Positions 1 through 9,038 of a DNA stretch of 64,000 nt are shown piece after piece; position 1 is the stretch's first letter; each line of letters starts with the position of its first letter. Both the position numbers and the translations under genes were made by a program. A model generated the notes under the pieces. It was not told the DNA's origin. It was given only the letters and a program-made list of their open reading frames with translations, and made no database searches. Where the stretch lies: positions 558,001 to 622,000 of the forward strand of contig JAHRCV010000001.1 of NCBI GenBank assembly GCA_019083985.1, written 5' to 3'. Source of the DNA: Rhizobiales bacterium TNE-4 (lineage in GTDB: Bacteria > Pseudomonadota > Alphaproteobacteria > Rhizobiales > Beijerinckiaceae).

Positions 1-678
1 ATCGCTAATCTCGTCCATGCCCACAAAGGGCGGATTCATGTCGATGGCGTTCAGGGGGCAGGGAAAATCGCCTTCACCCGGCGCGAGCTGGGGGCCGATA
101 CGCTGGCTTTGTCCGCCCATAAGCTGGGCGGCCCGCAGGGTATTGGCGCGCTGATTCTCGGCCCCGGCTTAGTCATCGATCAGAAAATGCTGATCGGCGG
201 CGGGCAGGAGCGCGGGACCCGCGCCGGCACGGAAAACGTCCCCGGCATTGCAGGCTTTGGTGCCGCCGTCCGTGAAGCTTTGGCGGCCCTGCCTGCCGAA
301 ACGGCCCGGCTCGCGGCCTTGCGCGACGCTTGCGAGGCGGCCCTTCTGGAACATGCCCCCGAGGCCGTTATTTTTGGGGCTGGTGTCGCGCGCCTGCCCA
401 ATACGCTGTGCTTCGCCATTCCCGGCCTGAAAGCTGAGACGGCTTTGATGGCGTTTGATCTCAATGGCGTGGCGCTGTCGTCTGGTTCGGCCTGTTCCTC
501 GGGGAAGGTCAAACGGTCGCATGTGCTCGCCGCCATGGGCGTGCCGGATGATCTGGCCGCCTGCGCGCTACGGTTGAGCCTTGGGTGGTCGAGCACGGAG
601 AAGGATGTGATCCAATTCGGATCGGCCCTCGAAAAAATACGAAACAACACCATAAAGAAGGATACGCGCGCGGCCTAA
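1..678 (+). CDS. Cysteine desulfurase (NifS/IscS type), 3' part, start outside window
   Basis: The frame is open from base 1, so the 5' end lies left of the window; 225 residues are visible. This is a PLP enzyme that takes sulfur from L-cysteine for Fe-S cluster assembly. The PLP-binding motif SAHKLGGPQG is present (Lys at visible residue 41), as is the SSGSACSSG active-site loop with the sulfur-accepting Cys (visible residue 165). The long Cys loop matches group I (NifS/IscS) enzymes rather than SufS. It sits 53 bp before sufB and is probably the first visible gene of the suf operon, a common arrangement in Rhizobiales. The family call is firm; which housekeeping symbol to use is not. Confidence 0.93.
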   Translation: MANLVHAHKGRIHVDGVQGAGKIAFTRRELGADTLALSAHKLGGPQGIGALILGPGLVIDQKMLIGGGQERGTRAGTENVPGIAGFGAAVREALAALPAETARLAALRDACEAALLEHAPEAVIFGAGVARLPNTLCFAIPGLKAETALMAFDLNGVALSSGSACSSGKVKRSHVLAAMGVPDDLAACALRLSLGWSSTEKDVIQFGSALEKIRNNTIKKDTRAA

Positions 679-731
679 AGCGCGCCAAACCGGCCGCCGG
701 CCCTTGAATCCGGTGAGGAGGAGTAAAGCGA

Positions 732-2201
732 ATGCCCGCCGTCAAAGAGACTGTCGAACAGGTCAAGGCGATTGACGTCGACCAGTACAAATACGGCTTC
801 GAGACGGAGCTTGAAGTGGACAAGGCCCCCAAGGGCCTGAACGAAGACATTGTCCGCCTGATCTCGGCCAAGAAGAATGAACCGGCTTGGATGCTGGAAT
901 GGCGGCTTGATGCCTATCGCCGCTGGCTGACCATGCGCGAGCCGACCTGGGCCCGCGTCGACTATCCTGAGATCGATTTCCAGGACATCCATTATTACGC
1001 CGCGCCGAAGATGAATGCCGCGCCGAAGACGATCGATGATGTCGATCCGGCCATTCTTGATACCTATAAGAAGCTCGGCATTCCGCTGCGCGAGCAGGAA
1101 ATTCTTGCCGGTGTCCAGCAATCGAAAGTGGCTGTTGATGCCGTGTTCGATTCCGTCTCAGTGGCAACGACCTTCAAGGAAGAGTTGAAGAAGGCGGGCG
1201 TGATCTTCTGCTCGATTTCCGAAGCGATGCGTGAGCATCCGGAGCTCGTGCAAAAATATATCGGCACTGTCGTGCCGGTGACCGACAATTATTACGCCAC
1301 GCTCAACTCCGCCGTCTTCACCGATGGCTCCTTCGTCTATGTGCCGAAGGGTGTGCGCTGCCCGATGGAATTGTCGACCTATTTCCGTATCAACGAAAAG
1401 AATACCGGTCAGTTCGAACGCACGCTGATCATTGCAGAAGAAGGCGCTTACGTGTCCTATCTCGAAGGGTGCACCGCGCCGCAGCGTGATGAGAACCAGC
1501 TGCATGCGGCTGTGGTTGAACTCATCGCTCTCGACGATGCCGAGATCAAATACTCGACGGTCCAGAATTGGTATCCGGGCGATAAGGACGGCAAGGGCGG
1601 CATTTATAACTTCGTCACCAAGCGTGGCGATTGCCGTGGCAAAAATTCCAAGATCAGCTGGACGCAGGTGGAAACCGGTTCGGCGATCACATGGAAATAT
1701 CCGTCATGCATTTTGCGCGGTGAAGGTTCGCGCGGCGAATTCTATTCGATCGCGGTTTCGAATGGTCGCCAGCAGGTCGATTCTGGCACCAAGATGATCC
1801 ATCTCGGCAAGAACACGACGAGCCGTATCATCTCGAAGGGTATTTCGGCAGGCTATTCGCAGAACACCTATCGCGGTCTTGTCTCGGCGCATCGCCGCGC
1901 GACCGGCGCGCGCAATTTCACCAATTGCGACTCGCTCCTGATCGGCAACAATTGCGGCGCACATACGGTGCCGTATATTGAGAGCAAGAATGGCTCGGCG
2001 ATTTTCGAGCATGAGGCGACAACCTCGAAGATCTCCGAAGACCAGCTCTTCTACTGCATGCAGCGCGGCCTTTCGGAAGAAGAGGCCACCGCGCTCATCG
2101 TCAACGGCTTCGTGAAAGACGTCTTGCAGCAACTCCCGATGGAGTTCGCCGTCGAAGCGCAGAAGCTCATCTCCATTTCGCTCGAAGGCTCGGTCGGTTG
2201 A
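732..2201 (+). CDS. sufB: Fe-S cluster assembly scaffold SufB
   Basis: This 489-residue protein is full length for SufB, the scaffold subunit of the SufBC2D complex on which Fe-S clusters are built in the cytoplasm. The C-terminal half carries the typical SufB beta-helix sequence, with recognisable blocks such as [28 protein letters not shown] and [11 protein letters not shown]. The start is supported by a strong GAGGAG ribosome binding site about 10 bases upstream. It is followed after 36 bp by sufC, and all suf genes run in the same direction with very short gaps, so one transcript is likely. No oddities were seen. Confidence 0.97.
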   Translation: MPAVKETVEQVKAIDVDQYKYGFETELEVDKAPKGLNEDIVRLISAKKNEPAWMLEWRLDAYRRWLTMREPTWARVDYPEIDFQDIHYYAAPKMNAAPKTIDDVDPAILDTYKKLGIPLREQEILAGVQQSKVAVDAVFDSVSVATTFKEELKKAGVIFCSISEAMREHPELVQKYIGTVVPVTDNYYATLNSAVFTDGSFVYVPKGVRCPMELSTYFRINEKNTGQFERTLIIAEEGAYVSYLEGCTAPQRDENQLHAAVVELIALDDAEIKYSTVQNWYPGDKDGKGGIYNFVTKRGDCRGKNSKISWTQVETGSAITWKYPSCILRGEGSRGEFYSIAVSNGRQQVDSGTKMIHLGKNTTSRIISKGISAGYSQNTYRGLVSAHRRATGARNFTNCDSLLIGNNCGAHTVPYIESKNGSAIFEHEATTSKISEDQLFYCMQRGLSEEEATALIVNGFVKDVLQQLPMEFAVEAQKLISISLEGSVG

Positions 2202-2237
2202 TCCGCCGCCTCGCACCTCTTTCGAAGGACCACCCTG

Positions 2238-2987
2238 ATGCTTGAAATCCGCAATCTCCACGTCTCGATCGAAGACAAGAAAATCCTGAATGGCCTCAAC
2301 CTGACCGTCCATGACGGCGAGGTCGCAGCCATCATGGGCCCGAACGGCTCGGGCAAATCGACGCTCTCCTATGTCATCGCGGGCAAGGAAGATTACGAGA
2401 TCCACGATGGCGAGATTCTGCTCGACGGCGAGAATGTGCTTGAGATGGAGCCCGATGCACGCGCGGCTGCCGGCATTTTCCTCGCTTTCCAATACCCGCT
2501 CGAAATTCCGGGCGTCGCCACGATGACCTTTCTTAAGGCGGCGATGCAGGCGCAGCGCAAAGCGCGCGGTGAAGACGAATTGTCGACGGCTGAATTCATG
2601 AAGCGCGTGCGCGATCAGGCCGGTCACCTCGGCATCCCGCAGGATATGCTCAAGCGTGGTCTCAATGTCGGCTTCTCCGGCGGCGAGAAGAAGCGCATGG
2701 AAATCCTGCAGATGGCGCTGCTCGAGCCGAAATTCTGCATTCTCGACGAAACCGATTCTGGTCTCGATATCGATGCGCTGAAGATCGTGTCCGAAGGCGT
2801 CAATCGCCTGCGTGGCAAGGATCGCTCTTTCCTCGTGATCACCCATTACCAGCGCCTGCTCAACTACATTGTGCCGGACACTGTGCACGTCATGGCGCAT
2901 GGCCAAGTCGTGAAATCGGGCGGCAAGGAATTGGCGCTCGAACTCGAAGCCAATGGCTATGCCGATTACAAGACGCTGGCCGCGTGA
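2238..2987 (+). CDS. sufC: Fe-S assembly ATPase SufC
   Basis: This 249-residue ABC-type ATPase energises the SufBCD scaffold; unlike transporter ATPases it has no membrane partner. Walker A (GPNGSGKST) lies near residues 34-42, the signature FSGGEKK near 147-153, and Walker B (CILDETDSG) near 167-175, where the SufC-specific ETDSG replaces the usual DEPT of transporters. It starts 36 bp after sufB with an AAGGA-type ribosome binding site, and its stop is 5 bp before the sufD start. The length is normal for the family. Confidence 0.97.
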   Translation: MLEIRNLHVSIEDKKILNGLNLTVHDGEVAAIMGPNGSGKSTLSYVIAGKEDYEIHDGEILLDGENVLEMEPDARAAAGIFLAFQYPLEIPGVATMTFLKAAMQAQRKARGEDELSTAEFMKRVRDQAGHLGIPQDMLKRGLNVGFSGGEKKRMEILQMALLEPKFCILDETDSGLDIDALKIVSEGVNRLRGKDRSFLVITHYQRLLNYIVPDTVHVMAHGQVVKSGGKELALELEANGYADYKTLAA

Positions 2988-2992
2988 GGTGA

Positions 2993-4318
2993 ATGATGTC
3001 TGACGTCACACCGATCCGCACACCGGCGGAGAGCGCGCTGATCGCGGCGTTCCCAGCCGCGCGCAAAAGTCTGCCCGGCAACGCGCATGTGATTGCGCTG
3101 CGCGAGGCGGCGTTCAACCGTTTTGAGGCGAAGGGCCTGCCGCATCGCCGCGTTGAAGAATGGAAATATACCGATCTGCGCACAGCCATGCGCGATGCGC
3201 TCCCGCTTGCCCAGGCGCCGCAGGCGGCAACACTTGCAGCGCTCGGCCATGTCGCTGATCCGTTTGCGCAGCTTGATGCCTATCGCATCACCATTGTTGA
3301 CGGCCATCATGTGCCCTCGCTCTCGGTCGATGCAATCAAAGGCGTCACGCTCCGCGATCTTGCCGCCTCGCTTTCGACCGGTGACGGCATCGCTTCGCTG
3401 GGCACGATGGCAAAGGCGGATGATTCTGCACTCGCGCTCAATGCAGCCTTCATGCAGGGCGGTGTTGTCATTGAGATCGCCAAGGGCGTCGCGCTCGATA
3501 AGCCGATCTATCTGCGTTTTCTCGTTTCGGGCGACAAGCCGCACGCCATCTATCCGCGTGTGCTCGTCACTGTCGGTGAAGGCGCGTCGGCCACATTGAT
3601 CGAAGCCCATCAGGGTGCTGATGGTATTGCCTATCAGGTCAACGGCGTTGTTGAGATCAAGGCCGGTGCAAAGACACATATTCAGCATGTGCGCCTCAAT
3701 GCGCATGGCGATGCCGCGATCGATCTGTCCTCGCTCGGAACCGATCTCGGTGAGGCGGCCGAATTCAAGTCGCTCAATTTTGTGATGCGCCCCGCGCTGA
3801 CGCGGCATCAAGTGTTTGCACGCTTCTCGGGTGAGCATATCAAGCTCGACGTGTCGGGTGCGGCGCTCCTCAAAGGCAAACAGCACGCGGATTCGACACT
3901 CTATGTCGATCACGCGATGCCGCATGGCGAAAGCCGCGAATTGTTCAAGCATGTCATCGATGATGAGGCCGTGGGCGTGTTCCAAGGCAAGATCGTCGTT
4001 CAGCAGATCGCGCAGAAGACTGACGGCCGCATGATGAGCCAGGCAATTCTGCTGTCTGATGATGCGACAATGAACAATAAGCCCGAGCTTGAAATCTTCG
4101 CGGACGATGTCGCCTGCGGCCATGGTGCCACGTGCGGTGCACTCGATGAGGATCTTCTGTTCTATCTGCGCGCACGCGGCCTGCCGAAGCCGGAAGCGGA
4201 AGCTTTGATGCTCGCCGCCTTCGTCGGCGAGGCGCTCGAAAAGATCGAGAACGATGCGGTGCGTGAGGCGCTAGAAGCGCAAACGCAACATTGGCTCTTG
4301 TCGAGGGCCATCAAGTGA
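2993..4318 (+). CDS. sufD: Fe-S cluster assembly protein SufD
   Basis: This 441-residue protein is the second SufB-like subunit of the scaffold complex. The N-terminal region has the SufD block with RRVEEWKYTDLR around residues 54-64. The C-terminal beta-helix region ends with the family pattern of an acidic GHGATCG motif followed by FYLRARGLPKPEA. Two adjacent ATG codons (2993 and 2996) could serve as start. The gene ends in a GTGA overlap with sufS, which points to translational coupling. Confidence 0.95.
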   Translation: MMSDVTPIRTPAESALIAAFPAARKSLPGNAHVIALREAAFNRFEAKGLPHRRVEEWKYTDLRTAMRDALPLAQAPQAATLAALGHVADPFAQLDAYRITIVDGHHVPSLSVDAIKGVTLRDLAASLSTGDGIASLGTMAKADDSALALNAAFMQGGVVIEIAKGVALDKPIYLRFLVSGDKPHAIYPRVLVTVGEGASATLIEAHQGADGIAYQVNGVVEIKAGAKTHIQHVRLNAHGDAAIDLSSLGTDLGEAAEFKSLNFVMRPALTRHQVFARFSGEHIKLDVSGAALLKGKQHADSTLYVDHAMPHGESRELFKHVIDDEAVGVFQGKIVVQQIAQKTDGRMMSQAILLSDDATMNNKPELEIFADDVACGHGATCGALDEDLLFYLRARGLPKPEAEALMLAAFVGEALEKIENDAVREALEAQTQHWLLSRAIK

Positions 4319-5538
4319 CCTTTGATATCGCGAAGGTCCGTGCCGATTTTCCGGCGCTGTCGATGGAGGTTTATGGCAAGCCTCTCGTCTATCTCGACAA
4401 TGCCGCTTCGGCGCAAAAGCCGCGTCAGGTGATCGACCGGATGGTGCAGGCTTATGAGCGCGAATATGCCAATGTGCATCGCGGCCTGCATTATCTGGCC
4501 AATGCGGCGACGGAGGGCTTCGAAGGCGCGCGCGAGAAAGTGCGTGCCTTTCTCAATGCCGCCTCGACCGATGAAATCATTTTTGCCCGTTCGGCGACGG
4601 AGGCGATTAACCTCGTCGCGTCGAGCTATGGCCGCATGGTCGAGATCGGCGAAGGTGATGAGATCATCCTTTCGATCATGGAGCACCACTCCAACATCGT
4701 GCCGTGGCATTTCTGGCGCGAGCGCCATGGTGCGGTGATCAAATGGGCGATGGTGGATGAGGCCGGCAATCTTGACGCTGCGCAATTCGAAAAGCTGATC
4801 ACCCCGCGCACCAAGATGGTCGCCGTCACGCACATGTCGAATGTGTTGGGCACGGTGTCGCCTGTGGCCGAGATCATCCGGATTGCCCATGCGCATGGCG
4901 TGAAGGTGCTGGTCGACGGCTCGCAAGGGGCCGTGCATTTGCCGGTCGATGTGCGCGCACTCGATGCCGATTTCTACGTCTTCACCGGTCACAAGGTTTA
5001 CGGACCGACCGGTATTGGCGTGTTGTATGGCAAGCGTGATCTTCTGGCAGCCATGCCACCCTTCAATGGTGGCGGCGAAATGATCTCCGTCGTGACCGAA
5101 GAGTCCGTCACCTATAACGAGCCACCGCATCGGTTCGAAGCGGGGACACCGCCGATTGTACAGGCCATCGGGCTTGGTGCAGCCATCGATTACATGACGG
5201 CGATCGGACGCGACACGATTCTCGCGCAGGAAAACATCTTGCGTGATTATGCGATGGAACGTTTGGGCGCGATGAATTCGCTGCGCATCTTCGGCACAGC
5301 CAAGAACAAGGGTGCCATTGTCTCGTTCCAGATGAAGGGCGCCCATGCGCATGACGTCGCCACCATCATCGACCGGCAAGGCGTGGCCGTGCGTGCGGGC
5401 ACGCATTGTGCGCAGCCTTTGCTGGCCCGTTATGGCGTGACCTCGACCTGCCGTGCGTCATTTGCGTTTTACAACACCAAGGATGAGATTGATGTTCTTG
5501 TCGCGGCGTTGCAAAAGGCCGAAACTCTGTTTGGTTGA
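4315..5538 (+). CDS. sufS: Cysteine desulfurase SufS (group II)
   Basis: A PLP-dependent desulfurase that delivers persulfide sulfur to the SUF machinery, usually with a SufE or SufU partner. I place the start at the GTG at 4315, inside the sufD stop (GTGA overlap), because it yields an N-terminus MTFDIAKVRADFP that closely matches the start of E. coli SufS; an in-frame TTG at 4291 would be less likely. The 407-residue protein has the PLP lysine in TGHKVYGPTG (Lys227) and the catalytic Cys365 in RAGTHCAQP. With the upstream NifS-like gene this operon encodes two different desulfurases. A SufE-like candidate partner is at 35.2 kb. Confidence 0.95.
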   Translation: MTFDIAKVRADFPALSMEVYGKPLVYLDNAASAQKPRQVIDRMVQAYEREYANVHRGLHYLANAATEGFEGAREKVRAFLNAASTDEIIFARSATEAINLVASSYGRMVEIGEGDEIILSIMEHHSNIVPWHFWRERHGAVIKWAMVDEAGNLDAAQFEKLITPRTKMVAVTHMSNVLGTVSPVAEIIRIAHAHGVKVLVDGSQGAVHLPVDVRALDADFYVFTGHKVYGPTGIGVLYGKRDLLAAMPPFNGGGEMISVVTEESVTYNEPPHRFEAGTPPIVQAIGLGAAIDYMTAIGRDTILAQENILRDYAMERLGAMNSLRIFGTAKNKGAIVSFQMKGAHAHDVATIIDRQGVAVRAGTHCAQPLLARYGVTSTCRASFAFYNTKDEIDVLVAALQKAETLFG

Positions 5539-5553
5539 GGAAGGTCCCCCGCC

Positions 5554-5940
5554 ATGGCCAGCACGCACGTTGACGATGACGTCCAGCCGAACCGGCCTGC
5601 GATCAATCCCGCGACCGCGTTGACGCCGGAAGAGATTGATCGGCTCACCGATGGCATCATTGCCGCGCTGAAGACGGTCTATGATCCGGAAATCCCGGCC
5701 GACATCTATGAGCTGGGCCTGATCTACCGCGTCGACATCAACGACGAGCGCCATGTGAACATCGACATGACGTTGACGGCACCCGGTTGCCCGGTGGCGG
5801 GCGAAATGCCCGGCTGGGTGGAGAATGCGGTCAGCATGGTGGAAGGCGTGAAGAGCGTCACCGTCAACATGACGTTCGACCCGCCATGGGATCAGAGCCG
5901 CATGTCGGACGAAGCCCGCGTGGCGCTCGATATGTGGTGA
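5554..5940 (+). CDS. sufT: SUF-associated Fe-S assembly protein SufT (DUF59/MIP18)
   Basis: This 128-residue protein has a single MIP18/DUF59 domain (about residues 27-115) with the family signature DPEIPADIYELGLIY and a conserved APGCP motif carrying the reactive Cys. SufT-type proteins act in Fe-S cluster maturation, probably in cluster delivery. It begins 15 bp after sufS with an AAGG-type ribosome binding site and precedes sufA, so it is part of the suf operon. The length and gene order fit the usual alphaproteobacterial arrangement. Confidence 0.93.
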   Translation: MASTHVDDDVQPNRPAINPATALTPEEIDRLTDGIIAALKTVYDPEIPADIYELGLIYRVDINDERHVNIDMTLTAPGCPVAGEMPGWVENAVSMVEGVKSVTVNMTFDPPWDQSRMSDEARVALDMW

Positions 5941-6025
5941 GAGGCGGGGGCCTTTTCATTCCGCCCGCCCCATCCTACATTTGTTCCATTCCGATCCGGG
6001 CCTTGAACCCGGCCAAGGAGGAAAA

Positions 6026-6397
6026 ATGGGCCTGAGCCTGAAAGTGATGAGCCTCTCCGATGCCGCGGCCGACCGCGTGCGGCAGATCGTCGAGGGCTCA
6101 AAGACCCCCATCATCGGCTTGCGTGTTGGCGTCAAGAATGGCGGCTGCGCCGGTATGGCCTATACGATTGAGGCTGCGGAGAGCGTGCGGCCGGGCGATG
6201 AGGTCGTGACCGAAAAGGGTGCGACGGTCGTCGTCGATCCGAAGGCGGTGTTGTTCCTGCTCGGCACCGAAATGGATTTCAAGACGGACAAGCTCGCCAG
6301 CCAGTTCGTGTTCAACAACCCGAACCAGACTTCAGCCTGCGGCTGCGGGGAATCAGTGCAACTCGAACCGGCGAAGCTTGATCCGGCGCACGTCTGA
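6026..6397 (+). CDS. sufA: A-type Fe-S carrier SufA (HesB/IscA family)
   Basis: A 123-residue A-type carrier that receives clusters from the SUF scaffold and hands them to apo-proteins. The three conserved cysteines are present: Cys41 in NGGCAGMAY, and Cys105 and Cys107 in SACGCGES. The start at 6026 is favoured because an AAGGAGG ribosome binding site lies just before it; an upstream in-frame start at 5981 would add 15 unrelated residues. It lies 85 bp after sufT and appears to close the suf operon. Confidence 0.95.
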   Translation: MGLSLKVMSLSDAAADRVRQIVEGSKTPIIGLRVGVKNGGCAGMAYTIEAAESVRPGDEVVTEKGATVVVDPKAVLFLLGTEMDFKTDKLASQFVFNNPNQTSACGCGESVQLEPAKLDPAHV

Positions 6398-6532
6398 CCA
6401 GCCTTCGCGATCGGACATGGATTGGGGCGTCGGCTAAACAGCCGCCTCGCGATCAATTCAATAAGCGGAAAAGAGGGACGCCATCGCAAGGCGCGGAGCG
6501 CCGGGACGATGCAGCCCTATGCCGTCACCGCT

Positions 6533-6769
6533 TCAAAAAGCTTTGAACGTCAGGATTGTGTGCGTGTCGACGATATCGGGGATCGTCTGCACTTTTTCGC
6601 CCACGAAATGGCCGATATCGATGCCATCATCCAAATGGAACTTGGCGAGAATGTCGAAATTCCCGGCAATCGAATAGATTTCCGAAGCGATTTCGGCATC
6701 GGCCAAGCGGCTGGCGACGTCGTAGGTCTTGCCAAGCTTGCATTTGATCTCGACGAAAAAGGTCTGCAT
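6533..6769 (-). CDS. Stand-alone Lrp/AsnC ligand-binding (RAM) domain protein
   Basis: A 78-residue protein that corresponds to only the C-terminal effector-binding domain of Lrp/AsnC regulators, without the DNA-binding helix-turn-helix. It shows the alternating beta-alpha pattern typical of this fold, with the block YSIAGNFDILAKFHLDD where family members have the Gly-x-(Asn/Asp)-Asp turn. Stand-alone versions oligomerise and may bind amino acids or modulate full-length Lrp proteins; a specific role cannot be read from the sequence. It is monocistronic, convergent with sufA across a 135 bp gap that holds no clear gene. Confidence 0.85.
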   Translation of the reverse strand: MQTFFVEIKCKLGKTYDVASRLADAEIASEIYSIAGNFDILAKFHLDDGIDIGHFVGEKVQTIPDIVDTHTILTFKAF

Positions 6770-6818
6770 CGGATACTCCCTCTCTCCGTCTTAGATCAAA
6801 AATCCAAACCGCCTGCAA

Positions 6819-7475
6819 TCAGGTGCGCAGGCGCCCGTTCTTCTTGACGATGACCGTCGTGCCGACATCGACGCGGTTATAGAGGTCATAAATGTCTTCG
6901 TTGAGCAGGCGGATGCAGCCCGAGGAGACCTGCTCGCCAATGCTCCACGGCTCGTTGGTGCCGTGGATGCGGAACAGGATGTCGTGGCCGTTCTGATAGA
7001 GGTAGAGCGCGCGCGCACCCAGCGGGCTGTTGAGGCCACCTTCCATATGGTCGGGAAGGTTCTTCAGAATGCGCTTCATCGTGGCCGTCGGGCGCCAATC
7101 GGGCCACACGGCCTTGCGGCCGACATAGGCCATGCCACGCCAGGAGAAGCCCTGCCGGCCGACGCCAATGCCATAGCGGATGGCGGTATCGCCGGGCTGC
7201 ACAAGGAACAGGAAGCGCTGATCGATATCGACCACGATCGTGCCGGGCTTTTCGCCGCCGGTATAGGCCACGGTCTGCCGGGCCAGTTCCGGCTTCATCT
7301 TCGACCGGTCGACAAGCGGAATGTCGTACGGCTTGTCCGGCATCGAGCCGATGTACCAATCGTCGTCATTGTCGACTTCTTCAGGCACCGTCGCCGCCTG
7401 ATGCTGACAGGCTGCTGCTGAGGCAGCGAGAGCGAGGACAAAACTACGGCGGGTCAGATGACGAAACGAGGACAT
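6819..7475 (-). CDS. L,D-transpeptidase (YkuD family), probable lipoprotein
   Basis: This 218-residue enzyme is predicted to make 3-3 cross-links in peptidoglycan or to attach proteins to it. The YkuD domain (about residues 78-210) carries the catalytic motif: His171 in RIHGTNEP and Cys187 in SSGCIRL. The N-terminus has paired arginines (TRRSFVLALAASAAACQ), giving either a Tat-like or a lipoprotein signal with a candidate lipobox Cys at residue 23. It is transcribed away from ugd on the same strand with a 195 bp gap, which holds no recognisable gene. Confidence 0.92.
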   Translation of the reverse strand: MSSFRHLTRRSFVLALAASAAACQHQAATVPEEVDNDDDWYIGSMPDKPYDIPLVDRSKMKPELARQTVAYTGGEKPGTIVVDIDQRFLFLVQPGDTAIRYGIGVGRQGFSWRGMAYVGRKAVWPDWRPTATMKRILKNLPDHMEGGLNSPLGARALYLYQNGHDILFRIHGTNEPWSIGEQVSSGCIRLLNEDIYDLYNRVDVGTTVIVKKNGRLRT

Positions 7476-7670
7476 GGCACGCGTGGTTCGAAGATGGGGG
7501 ATTCGGCGGAGCGCCGACGCGCGTTTCCTTTAACCAACCAAGTCGGATTCGACCATGCCTGAACGGACACATTTTGGGCTTGAAAGCCGCTTCTCCGTCA
7601 CCCTGCGGCAGGTATGCAACAAAGGGGAGCCGATTTGACGCACCTCCCCATGGCGCAGAGCTGATGCAGC

Positions 7671-8975
7671 TTAGCCGCGCCCGACACTGACGTAGGAGAA
7701 ACCGCGCTTCCGCATGTCGTCTGGTCGGTAGATGTTGCGCAGGTCGATGACGGTCGGGCTCTTCATGGCCTTCTTGACGCGGTCGAGATCGAGCGCGCGG
7801 AAGGCATCCCATTCGGTGACGATAGCCAGCGCATCCGCTCCCGCCACGCATTCATAGGCGTTCTGGGTGAAGCTCACCCCATCAAGCATCGTCTTGGCCT
7901 GATCCATCGCTTCCGGGTCGAAAGCGCGGATGGTGGCGCCTGCTTTTTTGAGTTCGTCGATGATGACGAGCGAAGGGGCCTCGCGCATATCGTCCGTGTT
8001 CGGCTTGAAGGCGAGGCCGAGGATCGCGATCGTCTTGCCTTGGACAGAGCCGCCGCACGCTTTGATAATCTTGGCCGCCATCTTCTCTTTGCGGCGATCA
8101 TTGACGTCGACGACGGTTTCAACGATCCGCAACGGCGCGCCGAAATCTTGCCCGGTTTTCACCAGCGCTTGCGTATCTTTCGGAAAACATGAGCCGCCAT
8201 AGCCGGGGCCGGCATGGAGAAACTTGCCGCCAATGCGGTTATCAAGCCCGATGCCGCGCGCCACTTCCTGCACATTGGCGCCCACTTGTTCGCACAAATC
8301 GGCAATCTCGTTGATAAAAGTGATCTTCACCGCAAGAAATGCGTTGGCTGCATACTTGATCAGTTCTGACGTGCGCCGCGCCGTAAACACAAGCGGCGGC
8401 TCGTTCAAATAAAGCGGGCGATAGATCTCTTTCATCACCTCGCGTGCACGCGGATCATCCGTGCCGACAACGATGCGATCAGGCCGCTTGAAATCACCAA
8501 TGGCGGCGCCTTCGCGCAAAAATTCCGGATTGGACACAACGGCGAAATCGGCATCAGGCCGCACCTTGCGGATGATCGCTTCAACTTCATCGCCCGTGCC
8601 AACCGGCACTGTCGATTTGGTGACGATCACGGTGTAGCCATCGATCTCGCGCGCGATCTCTTCCGCGGCGGCGTAAACATAGGAGAGGTCGGCATGGCCA
8701 TCGCCGCGGCGCGAGGGCGTGCCAACCGCGATGAACACCGCATCGGCTCCTTTGACGCCGTCCTGAAGTGAGGTGGAAAAGGCGAGGCGGCCTTCGCGGA
8801 CATTCTTGGCGACGAGTTCAGCCAAGCCGGGCTCGAAGATCGGCATCACGCCCTGATGCAGCGCGGCGATCTTGTCCTCGTTCTTGTCGATGCAGATGAC
8901 GTCATGGCCAAAATCGGCCAGGCAGGCGCCAGAGACGAGGCCCACATAGCCCGACCCGATCATCGCGATCCGCAT
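7671..8975 (-). CDS. ugd: UDP-glucose 6-dehydrogenase
   Basis: A 434-residue NAD-dependent enzyme that oxidises UDP-glucose to UDP-glucuronate, a precursor for exopolysaccharide or lipid A sugars. It has the N-terminal Rossmann motif GSGYVGLVSG (residues 7-16), the central domain, and the catalytic Cys263 in GYGGSCFPKD. The length is typical for bacterial Ugd. A good GGAGG ribosome binding site precedes the ATG. The flanking genes are envelope related (L,D-transpeptidase, lipoproteins), but the gaps of 195 and 63 bp do not prove one operon. Confidence 0.96.
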   Translation of the reverse strand: MRIAMIGSGYVGLVSGACLADFGHDVICIDKNEDKIAALHQGVMPIFEPGLAELVAKNVREGRLAFSTSLQDGVKGADAVFIAVGTPSRRGDGHADLSYVYAAAEEIAREIDGYTVIVTKSTVPVGTGDEVEAIIRKVRPDADFAVVSNPEFLREGAAIGDFKRPDRIVVGTDDPRAREVMKEIYRPLYLNEPPLVFTARRTSELIKYAANAFLAVKITFINEIADLCEQVGANVQEVARGIGLDNRIGGKFLHAGPGYGGSCFPKDTQALVKTGQDFGAPLRIVETVVDVNDRRKEKMAAKIIKACGGSVQGKTIAILGLAFKPNTDDMREAPSLVIIDELKKAGATIRAFDPEAMDQAKTMLDGVSFTQNAYECVAGADALAIVTEWDAFRALDLDRVKKAMKSPTVIDLRNIYRPDDMRKRGFSYVSVGRG

Positions 8976-9038
8976 GGAAAGTCCTCCGCCTCAACTCCGC
9001 GCCTTTTAAACGGCCGTGGGCAAGGCGCAAGCGCGGGC

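Noticed and set aside
1704-2906. Long antisense open frame of 400 codons opposite sufB and sufC
   Set aside because: It lies fully opposite two certain genes, has no recognisable domain, and such frames are common in GC-rich coding DNA. The same holds for antisense frames at 2966-4123, 4162-5406 and 59686-60933.
6398-6532. Possible terminator in the gap after sufA
   Set aside because: A weak CGGCT-AAAC-AGCCG stem is present but there is no T-tract on either side; support is too thin.
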